A stretch of 20,890 bases of DNA from contig CM044495.1 of the NCBI GenBank assembly GCA_024364805.1, forward strand, positions 81,946,414 to 81,967,303, written 5' to 3'. Of the stretch, positions 11,691 to 20,174 are shown piece after piece (positions within the stretch are counted from its first letter, which is position 1; each line of letters opens with the position of its first letter). Under the pieces are notes generated by a model. The model worked only from the letters and a program-made list of their open reading frames with translations, was not told the DNA's origin and searched no databases. The translations under genes and the position numbers were made by a program. Origin of the DNA: Euprymna scolopes (taxonomy: Eukaryota > Mollusca > Cephalopoda > Sepiida > Sepiolidae).

Positions 11691-12470
11691 AATTTGATGA
11701 GAAAAAAGTCCTAGAATTGTTGAGCCGATTTTACATAGAGAGCATAGTCATGCATAAAAATATCAGGAAAAACGGCTCACGCCTGTGATAGCTGAATATT
11801 GCCAGGGTTTAAGCAAAACACAGCATTTCTTACCCTACTCCATAGCTGAACGCGGTACAATCTCGAAATATTGGAGACTGTTCATTGATAACAGTAAGCG
11901 ATCACTAAAGTGTGTTCTGCTACAAGACAGCAATCTGTTGGCTCCTGTAACATATCTCTACCTCGACTAAACTTAATGTATGAAACATTAAACTTTGTGC
12001 TGTACAAAATATATTATGATCAGCATAAGTGGTTTATTTATGTTGTTCTGATTGTGGTGAACTTTTGTTGAGAAAACAGTCTGACTTCACTAAGTACCAA
12101 TGTTTTCTGTGCATTTGCAACAGTAGGGACCATCATTAGCATAACACGAAAAAATTGTCTTGGCCGGGTGGATATGGTGGCTTACAAAAAAAGTGTTGTA
12201 ATAAACGACCCCTGGTGAGCGAATATAGAATATGTTTTGCATCGTTGCACATCATGCTCTGCTTAATCAATCAGTTCACCAAGACTCTCGACAAGGATAA
12301 TGACTGCTTCATTAACTTGTGCCATACTTTTTCAAGGATTAACCACGATGACGTTTAAGGCTGGCATCTTTGACGATCCTCAGATCTTGCAGCTCATCAG
12401 AGATCCAGTTAAAATCTCAATGACAGAAAAATGGAACTAGAAGCATGGAAGGTATTTGTGCTGATGTTGA

Positions 12471-12572
12471 TTTTTTTTTTTTACATAGATAACTTTTTTT
12501 TTACATAGATAATTTTTTTTTTACATAGATAACTTTTTTTTTACATAGATAACTTTTTTTTTACATAGATAA
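12471..12572 (+). repeat. 20-bp minisatellite, five units, T-run plus TTACATAGATAA
   Basis: Five near-identical 20-base units begin at 12481, 12501, 12521, 12541 and 12561, preceded by a T run from 12471. Each unit is TTACATAGATAAC followed by T7; the second has T instead of C after TAA. The final unit breaks directly into the next conserved block of the surrounding protein-family fossil. The array sits between two conserved blocks of that fossil, where a single unit would roughly fill the expected spacing. It therefore looks like local amplification of the fossil's own sequence rather than inserted foreign DNA. Confidence 0.92.
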
Positions 12573-12649
12573 GGTCAGAAACTACGCAGAACTTGTCAAC
12601 ACCACGCTGACTGCTTTCAGAAACCTGGACTGAAACATGAACGTTAAGA

Positions 12650-12955
12650 TGTTAAAATGTTTTGATTAATAATGAGGGTATTACCACAATGATTTCGACA
12701 ATCTTATTTCTAAGTACGGTTTGGACAATCAACCAATGAGAAGCCTCCAATATTATTATAAAAATATCGAATTTTTGCGTCCAGTCAGTTCGCTGTAAAC
12801 CTCCGTCTTGAAACGACTGAATCGATTCATCACTGCCATCTTTGTTATTAAGAATCACTCAACACTCGGGATCGTGACTGCATTGATTCTTCGCCGATTT
12901 GATTTGCTACCGCCTTCTTTGTTCAGCATAATGTCTCAACACTTAACACAAAATG
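12650..12955. other. About 300-bp insertion inside the protein-family fossil
   Basis: The family's conserved blocks ending near 12645 and resuming near 12955-12970 should be almost adjacent, yet about 300 bases of unrelated DNA separate them. Neither strand of the insert reads as the family. A plus-strand frame at 12808-12990 and a minus-strand frame at 12652-12858 are open but match nothing I know. The edges share a loose AAAATG word (about 12653 and 12951) that could be a target-site duplication. No good terminal inverted repeat or poly-A tail is visible, so the type of insert (SINE, MITE or other) is unresolved. Confidence 0.5.
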
Positions 12956-13333
12956 CATTACCTTTTTTAACATATCGACCGGTTTCTTGAGAATCTGGTT
13001 TCAATGAGTAACGAAAAGAAGAGATATTTCATCATGACATGAAAAATATGGACAATAAGTATCGCGGTCGGTAGGGCACAGGCATGATGGCTGCCTACTG
13101 TTTGTCTCTGAGGATACATCACCCCTGAGCATTTCAGGAGTCTAAAGAAACGGAAGGTCAAGCCCTGAAGTTGCACAATTGTGAAGCAATCAATGCCAAC
13201 CCTTCAGTTTACAATAATCGCTGTTTCTGTTTAGTAATAAATATATGTTGTTTGCAAAACATTTTCTCTTAAGACATTTAGGATGATATGTGTTGGTATA
13301 AATCAAGTGATTATGACACAAAAATGTTATTAA

Positions 13334-13371
13334 TTTTGACACAAGTTCTGATTTTTGACGCAGGTTCTGAT
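13334..13371 (+). repeat. 19-bp tandem duplication
   Basis: Two 19-base units, TTTTGACACAAGTTCTGAT and TTTTGACGCAGGTTCTGAT, sit head to tail with two differences. A further TATGACACAAAAA word just upstream (about 13313) may be an older relic of the same unit. Confidence 0.8.
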
Positions 13372-13421
13372 TTTTTAAAATTAACTAAGCACAAAAACCT
13401 GGCTTGATGCGAAAGTGGCGG

Positions 13422-13474
13422 AATTGTCTTGATTTATACAATCATAAAATTGTCTTGATTTATACAATTCATAA
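13422..13474 (+). repeat. 26-bp tandem duplication
   Basis: Two units beginning AATTGTCTTGATTTATACAA start at 13422 and 13448. They differ mainly by one inserted T near the unit end. The unit is not coding and no other copy was noticed in the window. Confidence 0.88.
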
Positions 13475-13616
13475 AATAGTTATAAATAAAAGTTTTAAAA
13501 AATGGTCGCCAGCCCTATTAACCATTTCGAATCAATTATTTTAAAATGTTGAATCAAAATATGTATGCACCATTTCGTGTACAACGTGTTCTTTTCGTAA
13601 TATAACCCTCATCCAC

Positions 13617-13620
<4 letters not shown>

Positions 13621-13689
<69 letters not shown>
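13621..13689. repeat. (AT)n microsatellite
   Basis: An uninterrupted alternating AT run of 69 bases, ending with a C at 13690. It is self-complementary and able to form cruciforms. Such runs recur at 15418, 15549, 19830, 19883 and 20099, so they are characteristic of this genome. Confidence 0.97.
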
Positions 13690-13690
<1 letters not shown>

Positions 13691-13695
<5 letters not shown>

Positions 13696-15417
13696 GTGTT
13701 AGTTTTAGCTGATGATCTCTACAGTTCTATTAGGTTTATTTTTTCAGTCACTAGGGTCTTTTTTCAGTATTTTAATATGGCTGTTAACGGTTTTTTGTCT
13801 ACATTAATCTTTCCTGCGATTTATAAATTGATGACATGAGGATTTTGACATTTAATTCCTAATAAACACTTACACCTTATAAGCCTTAAAAATGTCCGAT
13901 TATATTTGCGTGTTGTATCTTTAATTATACCAACCTGCATTAGATTCATAATACTTCTGTCATAAATTAGGCCAAAACGTTAATAATATTTGGAATGTAA
14001 TCTATTCAGGAGCGAAATAGCTACTCTGTATATACCAGTTTAATATCCGTTTCTGACAGGAATTAGGCTAATTCCTTGGCCTTTTATCTGTCAGAGTGAG
14101 TTCAATATTATGAAAGCGTTTATTCATGACTAAAGCTATGACAACATATTTTTATCATTGTATTGACTCTCGAGTATATATCAGTTAGATACAGAACCAC
14201 ATCATCTATATTAAAGTATATAATATACAAACGGATACCCTCTGGAGAGTCAAAACAATGAAAATGATATGTTGTTGTTCTAAGCCTACTTATGACTTAT
14301 GACTGTACGCATGATTGATTGCTTAAGGCTTATTTCAATGAAATGCGAACGAGGCGCCTACGGTACTTCTTAAGAGTACTCGCTCACACGACTCACCTTC
14401 TACACTATATTTTTATGAGGAGTTCGTAAATACAAATTTTAATGCTACCTGCTCACAGGCTGTGGTATAAGATTTGGATTGTCCTATGAAGTCAAGCCTT
14501 CTCTACATTATCTCCCCTCTTTGTGAATTAGTTAAATGCTTACTGTCTGAGGCATCCCGACCATATCATACTAAGACAATAAAATTAAGAGTCCTAAGTG
14601 ATCAATTATGAAGTACTGCTATATTTCCTGTCTTTCAGCTTTGTGTCATATCTTCCTTTTGTAAAATAGAAATAAATACGGAGTAGAGTAGCAGAAGTTA
14701 CAATGTATTACTGCAGTGTAAACGTACTGCTATTTTCAACAACCGTGTTTTTTTTGTCTATTTACGATGATGCTTGTTATATTTATTGCATTGAAAAGAT
14801 TTGCGCCAATGAAAAAAGGCACCTGATAGGTTGAAACGTATTAGATCTAAAACCATAGACTTTGATTAGTGCCGTAGTTAGAATAGAAGCAATGCGAATG
14901 AAAATCATCTAATTTTGATATCGCTGTTGTGTTCGCCAAGACATATAACCTAATTGTTATGTACCAAACTAAGTCGCAAGACGAAACACTAATAGAATTT
15001 GCAATACTAATTGCGAGGACATCATTCTGCTCTGACTCGAATCTAGAAGAAAATTATGTAGATATACGAATCTGCCATCTGGTCTTCGTTTAATATCTCA
15101 TATCAATATAGGTCATGACATGCTATTTAAGATTTCTCTTTTCCTTGCCTCGGGCCGATTACCGTAATTATTAATAATGCCGAGTTGATTTTAATGACGA
15201 TGAAATTGATTTAACTGACCACTGGCGTCTTGCAATGCACACTTGTAGCCATTGGAAACGCAAGCCCACAATTCGCGAAATTATTCAGATAATTCAGAAG
15301 ATATATTAATGAGTAGTGGAAATGAGTCAATGCGCAAGAAAGGTAGATGGTAATGTAGACACAACGCAACGGCGAGACTATTCTACTTGATTAGACAGAA
15401 AGTGGATAGAGCATTGC
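13691..15417. other. AT-rich region, unassigned
   Basis: About 1.7 kb without a supportable gene on either strand and without any frame over 60 codons. Base composition is close to that of the window. I saw no protein motif, RNA-gene-like fold or internal repeat. A short, less A+T rich patch at 14340-14400 (around GAGGCGCCTACGG) has no recognisable function. Confidence 0.5.
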
Positions 15418-15455
<38 letters not shown>

Positions 15456-15535
15456 AAATAGGAAAATCAATATTTTTCTTTCTTTTCCTTTCGTTCTCTC
15501 TCACGCATATCTACTCTTTCTCGCTCCCTCCCTCC

Positions 15536-15585
<50 letters not shown>

Positions 15586-15598
15586 TTATATATATAAA
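15418..15598. repeat. Compound microsatellite (TA)n - CT tract - (TA)n
   Basis: An alternating TA block (15418-15454) is followed by a pyrimidine-rich tract (about 15474-15549) that ends in clean (CT)n. That tract passes straight into another TA block (15549-15598) with one CA and one TT interruption. The pyrimidine tract is strand-asymmetric and could form triplex DNA; the TA blocks can form hairpins. No coding frame crosses it. Confidence 0.93.
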
Positions 15599-15870
15599 TT
15601 TCTTTAAATCGGAACCGACTTCCATGTTTTATTGTATAGCACCGTGTAACAAATAGTAATATTTTTTCTGATACTACATTTGACCTATCTTGTTTTTGAT
15701 TGGTAAAGGAGAAATCCTTCTAAACTGATGCACTTTTATTTCTATGTCAATGTATGTTCCTTGGTTTACGGATATAAGTTCCATTTACTATAAAAAGTAA
15801 CATACTAGGGTGCAAGTAGCTACGGACTTTGTACACATAAAGATTCTAAATTTGTTCGGATAAAACTTTG

Positions 15871-15898
15871 TAATAATAATAGTAATAATAATAATAAG
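15871..15898 (+). repeat. Short (AAT)n microsatellite
   Basis: About nine AAT units with one GTA interruption, leading into an A/G-rich stretch to about 15950. It lies just upstream of the LINE remnant beginning near 15990. The resulting minus-strand leucine and phenylalanine frame is a by-product of the repeat. Confidence 0.85.
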
Positions 15899-15989
15899 AA
15901 GAAAGGGAAATAAGAATAAACAGAAGAAAAAGGAAAGAATTCTAAAAAAAGACTAATCACCGCAACAAGAAACACTGATATCATGAAAA

Positions 15990-16564
15990 TTGCAGAGAAA
16001 ACACGGACATGCAATAAGACGTAAAAAGGATAATGGAAAGGGGAAACAGCTAAAAGGACGATTCAGAAACACTTGGACATGCTTACGAAAAATTACTCAT
16101 AAACAGAGGAATGTAATCCCTAATAACAGTAGCATAAGATAACGCGCTTGAAGCCAATATATCCATAAAAAAATGGCAAGACACAGGAAACGCCTAATGC
16201 AGACTCTGTGGACAAAGAAAGGAAACGGTAGACAACAAGTGAATGCAGTAAACTAGCACAAAAAGAATATAAGGATTGACCCAATCAAATAGAGAAGGCA
16301 GTTCGTTGAGAAATATGTAAACAACTGCATTTGAACACCCAGCAAAACAGGGTTAATATTAGGGAGAAAGAGAAACGAGACAAATAACCGATCAAGCCAG
16401 AGAGTTGGTAAGGATATGAAATATCACGAAAGTCAAGATACTTCCGCTTATAAAATAAAAATAAATAAAACTTCCAAAACAGAAGAGGAGAGATTGAAAT
16501 CGAGGAGACTTCTGGGATGAATAACAATAATGAAAATGCTAAAATATTACGGACCCTTGAATAA
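15990..16564 (+). mobile_element. LINE C-terminal region with zinc-knuckle block (third lineage)
   Basis: Plus-strand blocks correspond to the C-terminal end of a LINE polyprotein of the type annotated as R2-like. NTWTCLRKITHKQRN lies at about 16070-16114. CRLCGQRKETVDN at 16198-16236 is a CxxC knuckle. ECSKLAQKEYKD at 16241-16276, in a different frame, supplies the conserved cysteine. EICKQLHLNTQQN is near 16310 and KVKILPL near 16430. A final block reads AKILRTLE before a stop at 16562-16564, at the place where such proteins normally end (ARILRxVLE). In known relatives this region lies downstream of the RT, yet here it lies more than 800 bases upstream of RT sequence of a similar element on the same strand. 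Many frame changes show it is dead. Clade assignment is from memory. Confidence 0.66.
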
Positions 16565-17039
16565 AATGACTAACACACCTAGGATACAAACGACAACTAA
16601 ACATATAAAAACTGCAAGAGAACTCAAACAAAAAAATAGGACACAACACTGAAACCAAGAAAGCTGAAAAAGTATAATTGTAAGTTACCAGAAAAAATTT
16701 GCATCACATGAAATAATTGTGAAAGATCATGGCGGATGGACAAAACGTGTAGAGAAAACATAATCAGATCTCCAGTGGAAAACTGCGAAAAGGATTGAGA
16801 GTTTTGGAAGCCTATTACCACCCAAATACCAATGAATATCAATAGTCATTGACAGAGATAAAAAAATTGGAAAACAGCTGTTGCAATAACACAAAATTAT
16901 TTGCAAATATCATCTATAGAAGTGGGGGTGTTCTTAAAATCTAAGGAAAATGTTGCCACTCTAACTTCAGTAATTACTATCGGTTCTTGTCAGTGAGTAA
17001 TCTCTAATGATGGCTTATGTAAGAACTCATAGTGAGTAC
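16565..17039. other. Unassigned segment between two LINE pieces
   Basis: A-rich plus-strand DNA after the apparent end of the LINE C-terminus. It may hold that element's 3' UTR. The minus-strand frame at 16624-16842 is open for 72 codons, but its composition (F, S, I, L) follows from A-rich DNA, and I see no motif in it. No poly-A tail clearly marks the end of the upstream LINE piece. Confidence 0.4.
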
Positions 17040-17040
17040 A

Positions 17041-17091
<51 letters not shown>

Positions 17092-17156
17092 AATAATAAT
17101 AATAACAATAGCAATAATAATAATAACTATAATAATAATAGTAGTAATAATTGGCA
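17040..17156. repeat. (ATT)n followed by (AAT)n, inverted trinucleotide repeat
   Basis: About sixteen uninterrupted ATT units (17041-17089) switch directly to AAT units that run, with AAC, GCA, ACT and GTA interruptions, to about 17151. Because AAT is the reverse complement of ATT, the two halves pair into a long hairpin. The plus-strand frame through it encodes poly-isoleucine and then poly-asparagine, an artefact of the repeat. Confidence 0.95.
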
Positions 17157-17399
17157 CTCAAATTCTAGTGAAGACCAATCGCCGTTGCTAATGAGAATCG
17201 ATGGTAAGCGTCTGTTGCGATAATGCAAAGTCATTTGCATGTGTTATGTAAAGGCGTGGAGAGTACTGGAAATAGTGACTCAGCTTCTAGGGAACACCAC
17301 AGGTTGTTATCAAGGAGAGATATTTGATGACCTGTGTGAAAGCTCCTTGTGAGCCAATAATAATTTATTCCAATCAGAAAAACAAATGGGAAAAGATGC

Positions 17400-18425
17400 G
17401 CAGATAAAATCTGGATTCGAAATGAAGCTAGAACCCCAAATCAAAAAACATAAAAAAGAAGACATAACGATAAACAGAAAGAAAGCGACACAAGATAGAA
17501 AAATTGGAAATGTAACTAGCAGGGAGGGCTAAACAAGAAACATGAAGAATCGAACCAACAAATAGCAGCAAAAGAAGCATAATAAGACGAAAAAAAACTC
17601 TAATGGAGTACGATATAGGAAGAATGACGGGACCACAATAGAAATCCTGAATAGCAGAAAAACATGAAAAAAATATTACAACAAATCGAACAAGGAATAG
17701 TAAGTGAAATCCGTAAGAAAACCTTAAAGAAACCCATAGGAAAATGGCAAACTGGAGCGCACCAGAGCACGGTCGAATACATGCATACTGGTTCAAAAGA
17801 TTCACAACAATACTGAAAAGGATAGCTCAAAACCTAAAAACATGTATAAAGGAAACAAACGTGCCAGATTAGATGACAAAAGGGAGAACCACAATGATCC
17901 AGAAGAACACAGATAAAGGAACCGCCCCTAGCAACTATAGGCGTATCATGCATACTGGTTCAAAAAATTCACAACAATACTGAAAAGGATAGCTCAAAAC
18001 CTAAAAACATGTATAAAGGAAACAAACGTGCCAGATTAGATGACAAAAGGGAGAACCACAATGATCCAGAAGAACACAGATAAAGGAACCGCCCCTAGCA
18101 ACTATAGGCGTATCATGCGGTTACCCACTATGTGGAAAATACTAACAGCACAACTGAGGGAATAAATCTACCTCTCCCTGAATATTTGCAGACTTCCCGA
18201 GGAACAGACAGGATGTCGAAAAGGAAACATAGGCATACAAAATCTGCTATATATAGATGAAACGATCCTGAAGGAGGTAAAAAGAAGGACAAAGAATTTA
18301 GCCATGATATAAACTACAAGAAGGCATCCCCATAGAATGGATAGCAGCAAACTTTGTACAAAATATCAAGCAGGCTCATCAACGTGATAGAAAATGCAAT
18401 GAGAACATGGAGTATTCGGTCATAG
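17400..18425 (+). mobile_element. LINE N-terminal spacer and early RT domain, decayed (third lineage)
   Basis: Plus-strand blocks follow the order of an R2-like LINE polyprotein. A basic coiled segment (EMKLEPQIKKHKKED, near 17420) is followed by MANWSAPEHGRIHAYWF (about 17742-17790), the usual KxPGxDGIxxxWxK entry to the RT. Then come TKGRTTMIQKNTDKGTAP (about 17869-17925), LPTMWKILTAQL (about 18121-18156), PEEQTGCRKGN (about 18196-18228), LLYIDETILKE (18244-18276) and NYKKA (about 18312), the usual xDYKKAYD region. The catalytic YxDD block and everything after it are missing; the sequence stops near 18425, just before an unrelated Jockey-like LINE. A 167-bp tandem duplication interrupts it. 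Multiple frame changes and stops are present. The RT identity is firm; the clade is not. Confidence 0.78.
17781..18114 (+). repeat. 167-bp tandem duplication in the LINE RT segment
   Basis: Two adjacent 167-base units, 17781-17947 and 17948-18114, differ at only one position that I can see (AAAAGATTC versus AAAAAATTC). The near identity means the duplication is much younger than the surrounding LINE decay. The junction falls between the TATC ending unit 1 and the ATGCATACTGG starting unit 2. Both copies encode the same HAYWFKRF to APSNYRR segment. Because 167 is not a multiple of three, the second copy is in another frame relative to the first. An assembly artefact is possible. Confidence 0.95.
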
Positions 18426-18450
18426 GCAATATTTTATATAATAATAAAAG

Positions 18451-19375
18451 GTAAAGACAGTAAACGACCGAGTTCTCTCTGATTCTCTCTCCTCTGATCT
18501 AGAGCATGTGATACAATGGGGAAAGGGGTGGCTGGTTACTTTTAATGCATCTAAAACCAAGCTTCGATCTTTACATCCTCAACGCTCTGCTCCCCATCTG
18601 GCATCAATTGAAATAAACGTCTCGTCTTGGGGAGGATGCATGTTTTGACAAGCTTCTGGTCTTGACTTTTACTCCCGATCTGAAAAAATATCACATCCAT
18701 TGCCAAGGTCGCTGGCAAAATGCTGGGATCCTTCTACCGTCAAAGTAGATATCTAACTCCTAATGCAATTCTCCACCTATAAAAGCCAGGTACGGCCAAC
18801 GATGGAGTACTGTTGCCACATTTGGGCAGGAGCTGCTAGATGCAGCTTATCCTGCCTTGACAGAGTTCAAAATAGACTTCGTAGCTTAGTGAGGGGATGC
18901 CCTTTTCTATTCCCTGCAAGCTCTTTCCCACAGAGGAGACATTGCAAGCCTGTCTCTGCTTTATCGTTATTTTCATGGCAAGAGCCCATCTGAGCTTCAA
19001 TCTATGGTCCCCTCTCGCCAAACTTTCACGAAACACACTCCTTTAGCCAAAACCACTATCAATAATTTCCCATAATGTTTATCTGTGCCTTAATATAAAT
19101 GTAGATTCCATGAACAAAGCTTCTTCCTTTGAATTACACGCCTGTAGAACTCTCTTCCCATAGCCTGCTTTCCAGCTGACTACAATCTGATTATTTTCAT
19201 GTTCAACGTAAACAAGTTCTTGATGAACCGCCCCCCCCCCAAGTAATCCAATTTACAAAACTCCCACTACTTATGTTTACTAAACTATACTCACATTGAC
19301 TAATGTATACCCATTAACCCTTATCATCGATTGGCCTCCGGGCATTGATAACTGGTGATTCCTGTGTAAAAAAAA
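18451..19375 (+). mobile_element. Jockey-like LINE, 5'-truncated 3' end (copy B)
   Basis: Plus-strand end of a non-LTR retrotransposon ORF2 starting just after the catalytic YADD region. Blocks in order are SDSLSSDLEHVIQWGKGWLV and TFNASKTKL (about 18469-18560), MLGSFYRQSRYLTPNAILHL (about 18720-18777), SQVRPTMEYCCHIWAGAA (18784-18837), LSCLDRVQNRLRSLV (about 18848-18892), LSHRGDIASLSLLYRYFHGK (about 18923-18981), a decayed RLWNSLP block (about 19150) and FPADYNLIIFMFNVNKFLMN (about 19168-19227). A 3' UTR follows, ending near GGTGATTCCTGTG and an A8 run at about 19366-19374. The FNASKT and EYCCHIW blocks mark the Jockey/CR1-group RT thumb. Frame changes make it inactive. A C10 run at 19231-19240 replaces a short mixed tract in copy A. 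Its abrupt start at the broken end of another LINE suggests it inserted there. Confidence 0.88.
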
Positions 19376-19512
19376 GTGTCAGTAAGTGTAAGAATTGGAT
19401 CATTTTCTTTTTACATCTGCCTGGCCTAATATACAATTAAAATTACTAAGTAAAACCAATTTGTGAAAAAGTTTTTTCCACAAAGAACAAGTTTTAATGT
19501 GTGGGAAATTAC

Positions 19513-19735
19513 CTTTTTATATCTATTTTGGAAGTCGTAGACTGAGACAACAGTACCTATGCTCATATTTATTAAATGTATAGTTCCTCCCAGCTTTGAA
19601 ATACGTGATCTTAACTCGGTAAGTTTGTCCTTAATGTAAACCAAGACACTTCGTAAAACATCTTTAGAGCGCTCATCAATCAACAGATTAAACTTATGCA
19701 AAACGGCATATTTGTACTTAAATTCGTAAACTGTC
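19513..19735 (-). CDS. Candidate internal exon of an unrecognised protein-coding gene
   Basis: On the minus strand a 223-base open segment is bounded by canonical splice signals. The acceptor is TTTTATTGTTGTTATATAG just before 19735, and the donor is AAAAAG/GTAATT at 19513-19512. The encoded 74 residues (beginning TVYEFKYKYAVLHKFNLLID, then SKDVLRSVLVYIKDKLTEL, then SKLGGTIHLINMSIGTVVSV) have balanced composition and an amphipathic, mostly helical pattern, unlike the low-complexity frames around it. The intron phases would be 2 on the 5' side and 0 on the 3' side. The frame stays open to 19426 but becomes F/L rich past the donor, fitting an exon-intron boundary. There is no ATG in frame, which also favours an internal exon. 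I do not recognise the family. A long-open transposon remnant is the main alternative. Confidence 0.42.
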
Positions 19736-19829
19736 CTATATAACAACAATAAAATAACCAGCTAGAGTCCAAAATATAACATTCTCTATGTCTAAACCCA
19801 CAGAAAAGATGAGATAACAAAACCTATCT

Positions 19830-19879
19830 GATATATATATATATATATAATATATATAGGTGTATATATATAGAGATAT

Positions 19880-19969
<90 letters not shown>
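19830..19969. repeat. (TA)n microsatellite cluster
   Basis: Two TA blocks (about 19830-19858 and 19883-19969) are separated by a degenerate stretch with AGGTG and AGAGATATAGG interruptions. The second block is 87 bases without interruption. The tyrosine-isoleucine frames on both strands are repeat artefacts. Confidence 0.96.
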
Positions 19970-19971
<2 letters not shown>

Positions 19972-20098
19972 AAACATTTTTTATTAATCCAATAAATGCG
20001 AAAAATAGAACAATTAATCATCAAATAATTTCATCATTTATTTGTTATTTAGTTCATATATATGTTCTATTTTGTTTATTAACTTTGCTTTTTAGCGC

Positions 20099-20174
20099 AT
20101 ATATATATATATAAATGTATATACTATTATGTATATATATACATATATATATATATGTGTGTGTATATATATAG
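20099..20174. repeat. Degenerate TA/TG-rich simple repeat
   Basis: Short TA runs broken by ATG, ACATA and TGTGTG interruptions. It merges at its right end with the left outer arm of the palindrome that starts near 20168. Confidence 0.85.

Larger units (their letters stand above)
11865..13170 (+). pseudogene. Broken copy of an uncharacterised multi-copy invertebrate protein family
   Basis: A trail of conserved plus-strand blocks matches, in order, a family of long uncharacterised proteins that I remember in many copies from molluscs, crustaceans and insects. Blocks lie at about 11869-11928 (WRLFIDNSKRSLKCVLL), 12012-12065, 12086-12136 (FTKYQCFLCICNSRD), 12250-12306 (LINQFTKTLDKDND), 12356-12409 (KAGIFDDPQILQLIRDP), 12575-12631 (RNYAELVNTTLTAFRNL), 12970-13008 and about 13015-13110 (GMMAAYCLSL). 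Function is unknown to me; multi-copy occurrence suggests a mobile or retrocopied source, but no reverse transcriptase, capsid or recognised transposase motif is visible. This copy is clearly broken, with more than half a dozen interruptions, plus an internal minisatellite and an unrelated insertion. The N-terminal part is missing or unrecognisable upstream of 11865, although weak similarity may start near 11785. Confidence 0.62.

Noticed and set aside
12467-12575. CRISPR-like array (regular 20-bp units)
   Set aside because: The units are directly adjacent with no unique spacers, and the setting is eukaryotic; it is a minisatellite.
15820-16842. Several minus-strand F/L/S-rich frames resembling membrane proteins
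   Set aside because: The hydrophobicity comes from reading A-rich plus-strand LINE sequence in antisense; no conserved motif or start context supports them.
17032-17223. Poly-isoleucine/poly-asparagine frame with a short ordinary tail
   Set aside because: It is explained by the ATT/AAT repeat; the non-repeat tail is about 25 codons with no recognised motif.
17428-17830. Minus-strand frames of 125 and 76 codons rich in F, L, S and V
   Set aside because: They are antisense to the plus-strand LINE N-terminal spacer, whose A-rich sequence naturally leaves the opposite strand open. The protein blocks with known order are on the plus strand.
19792-20114. Long tyrosine-isoleucine frames on both strands
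   Set aside because: They are translations of the (TA)n microsatellite and carry no independent coding signal.
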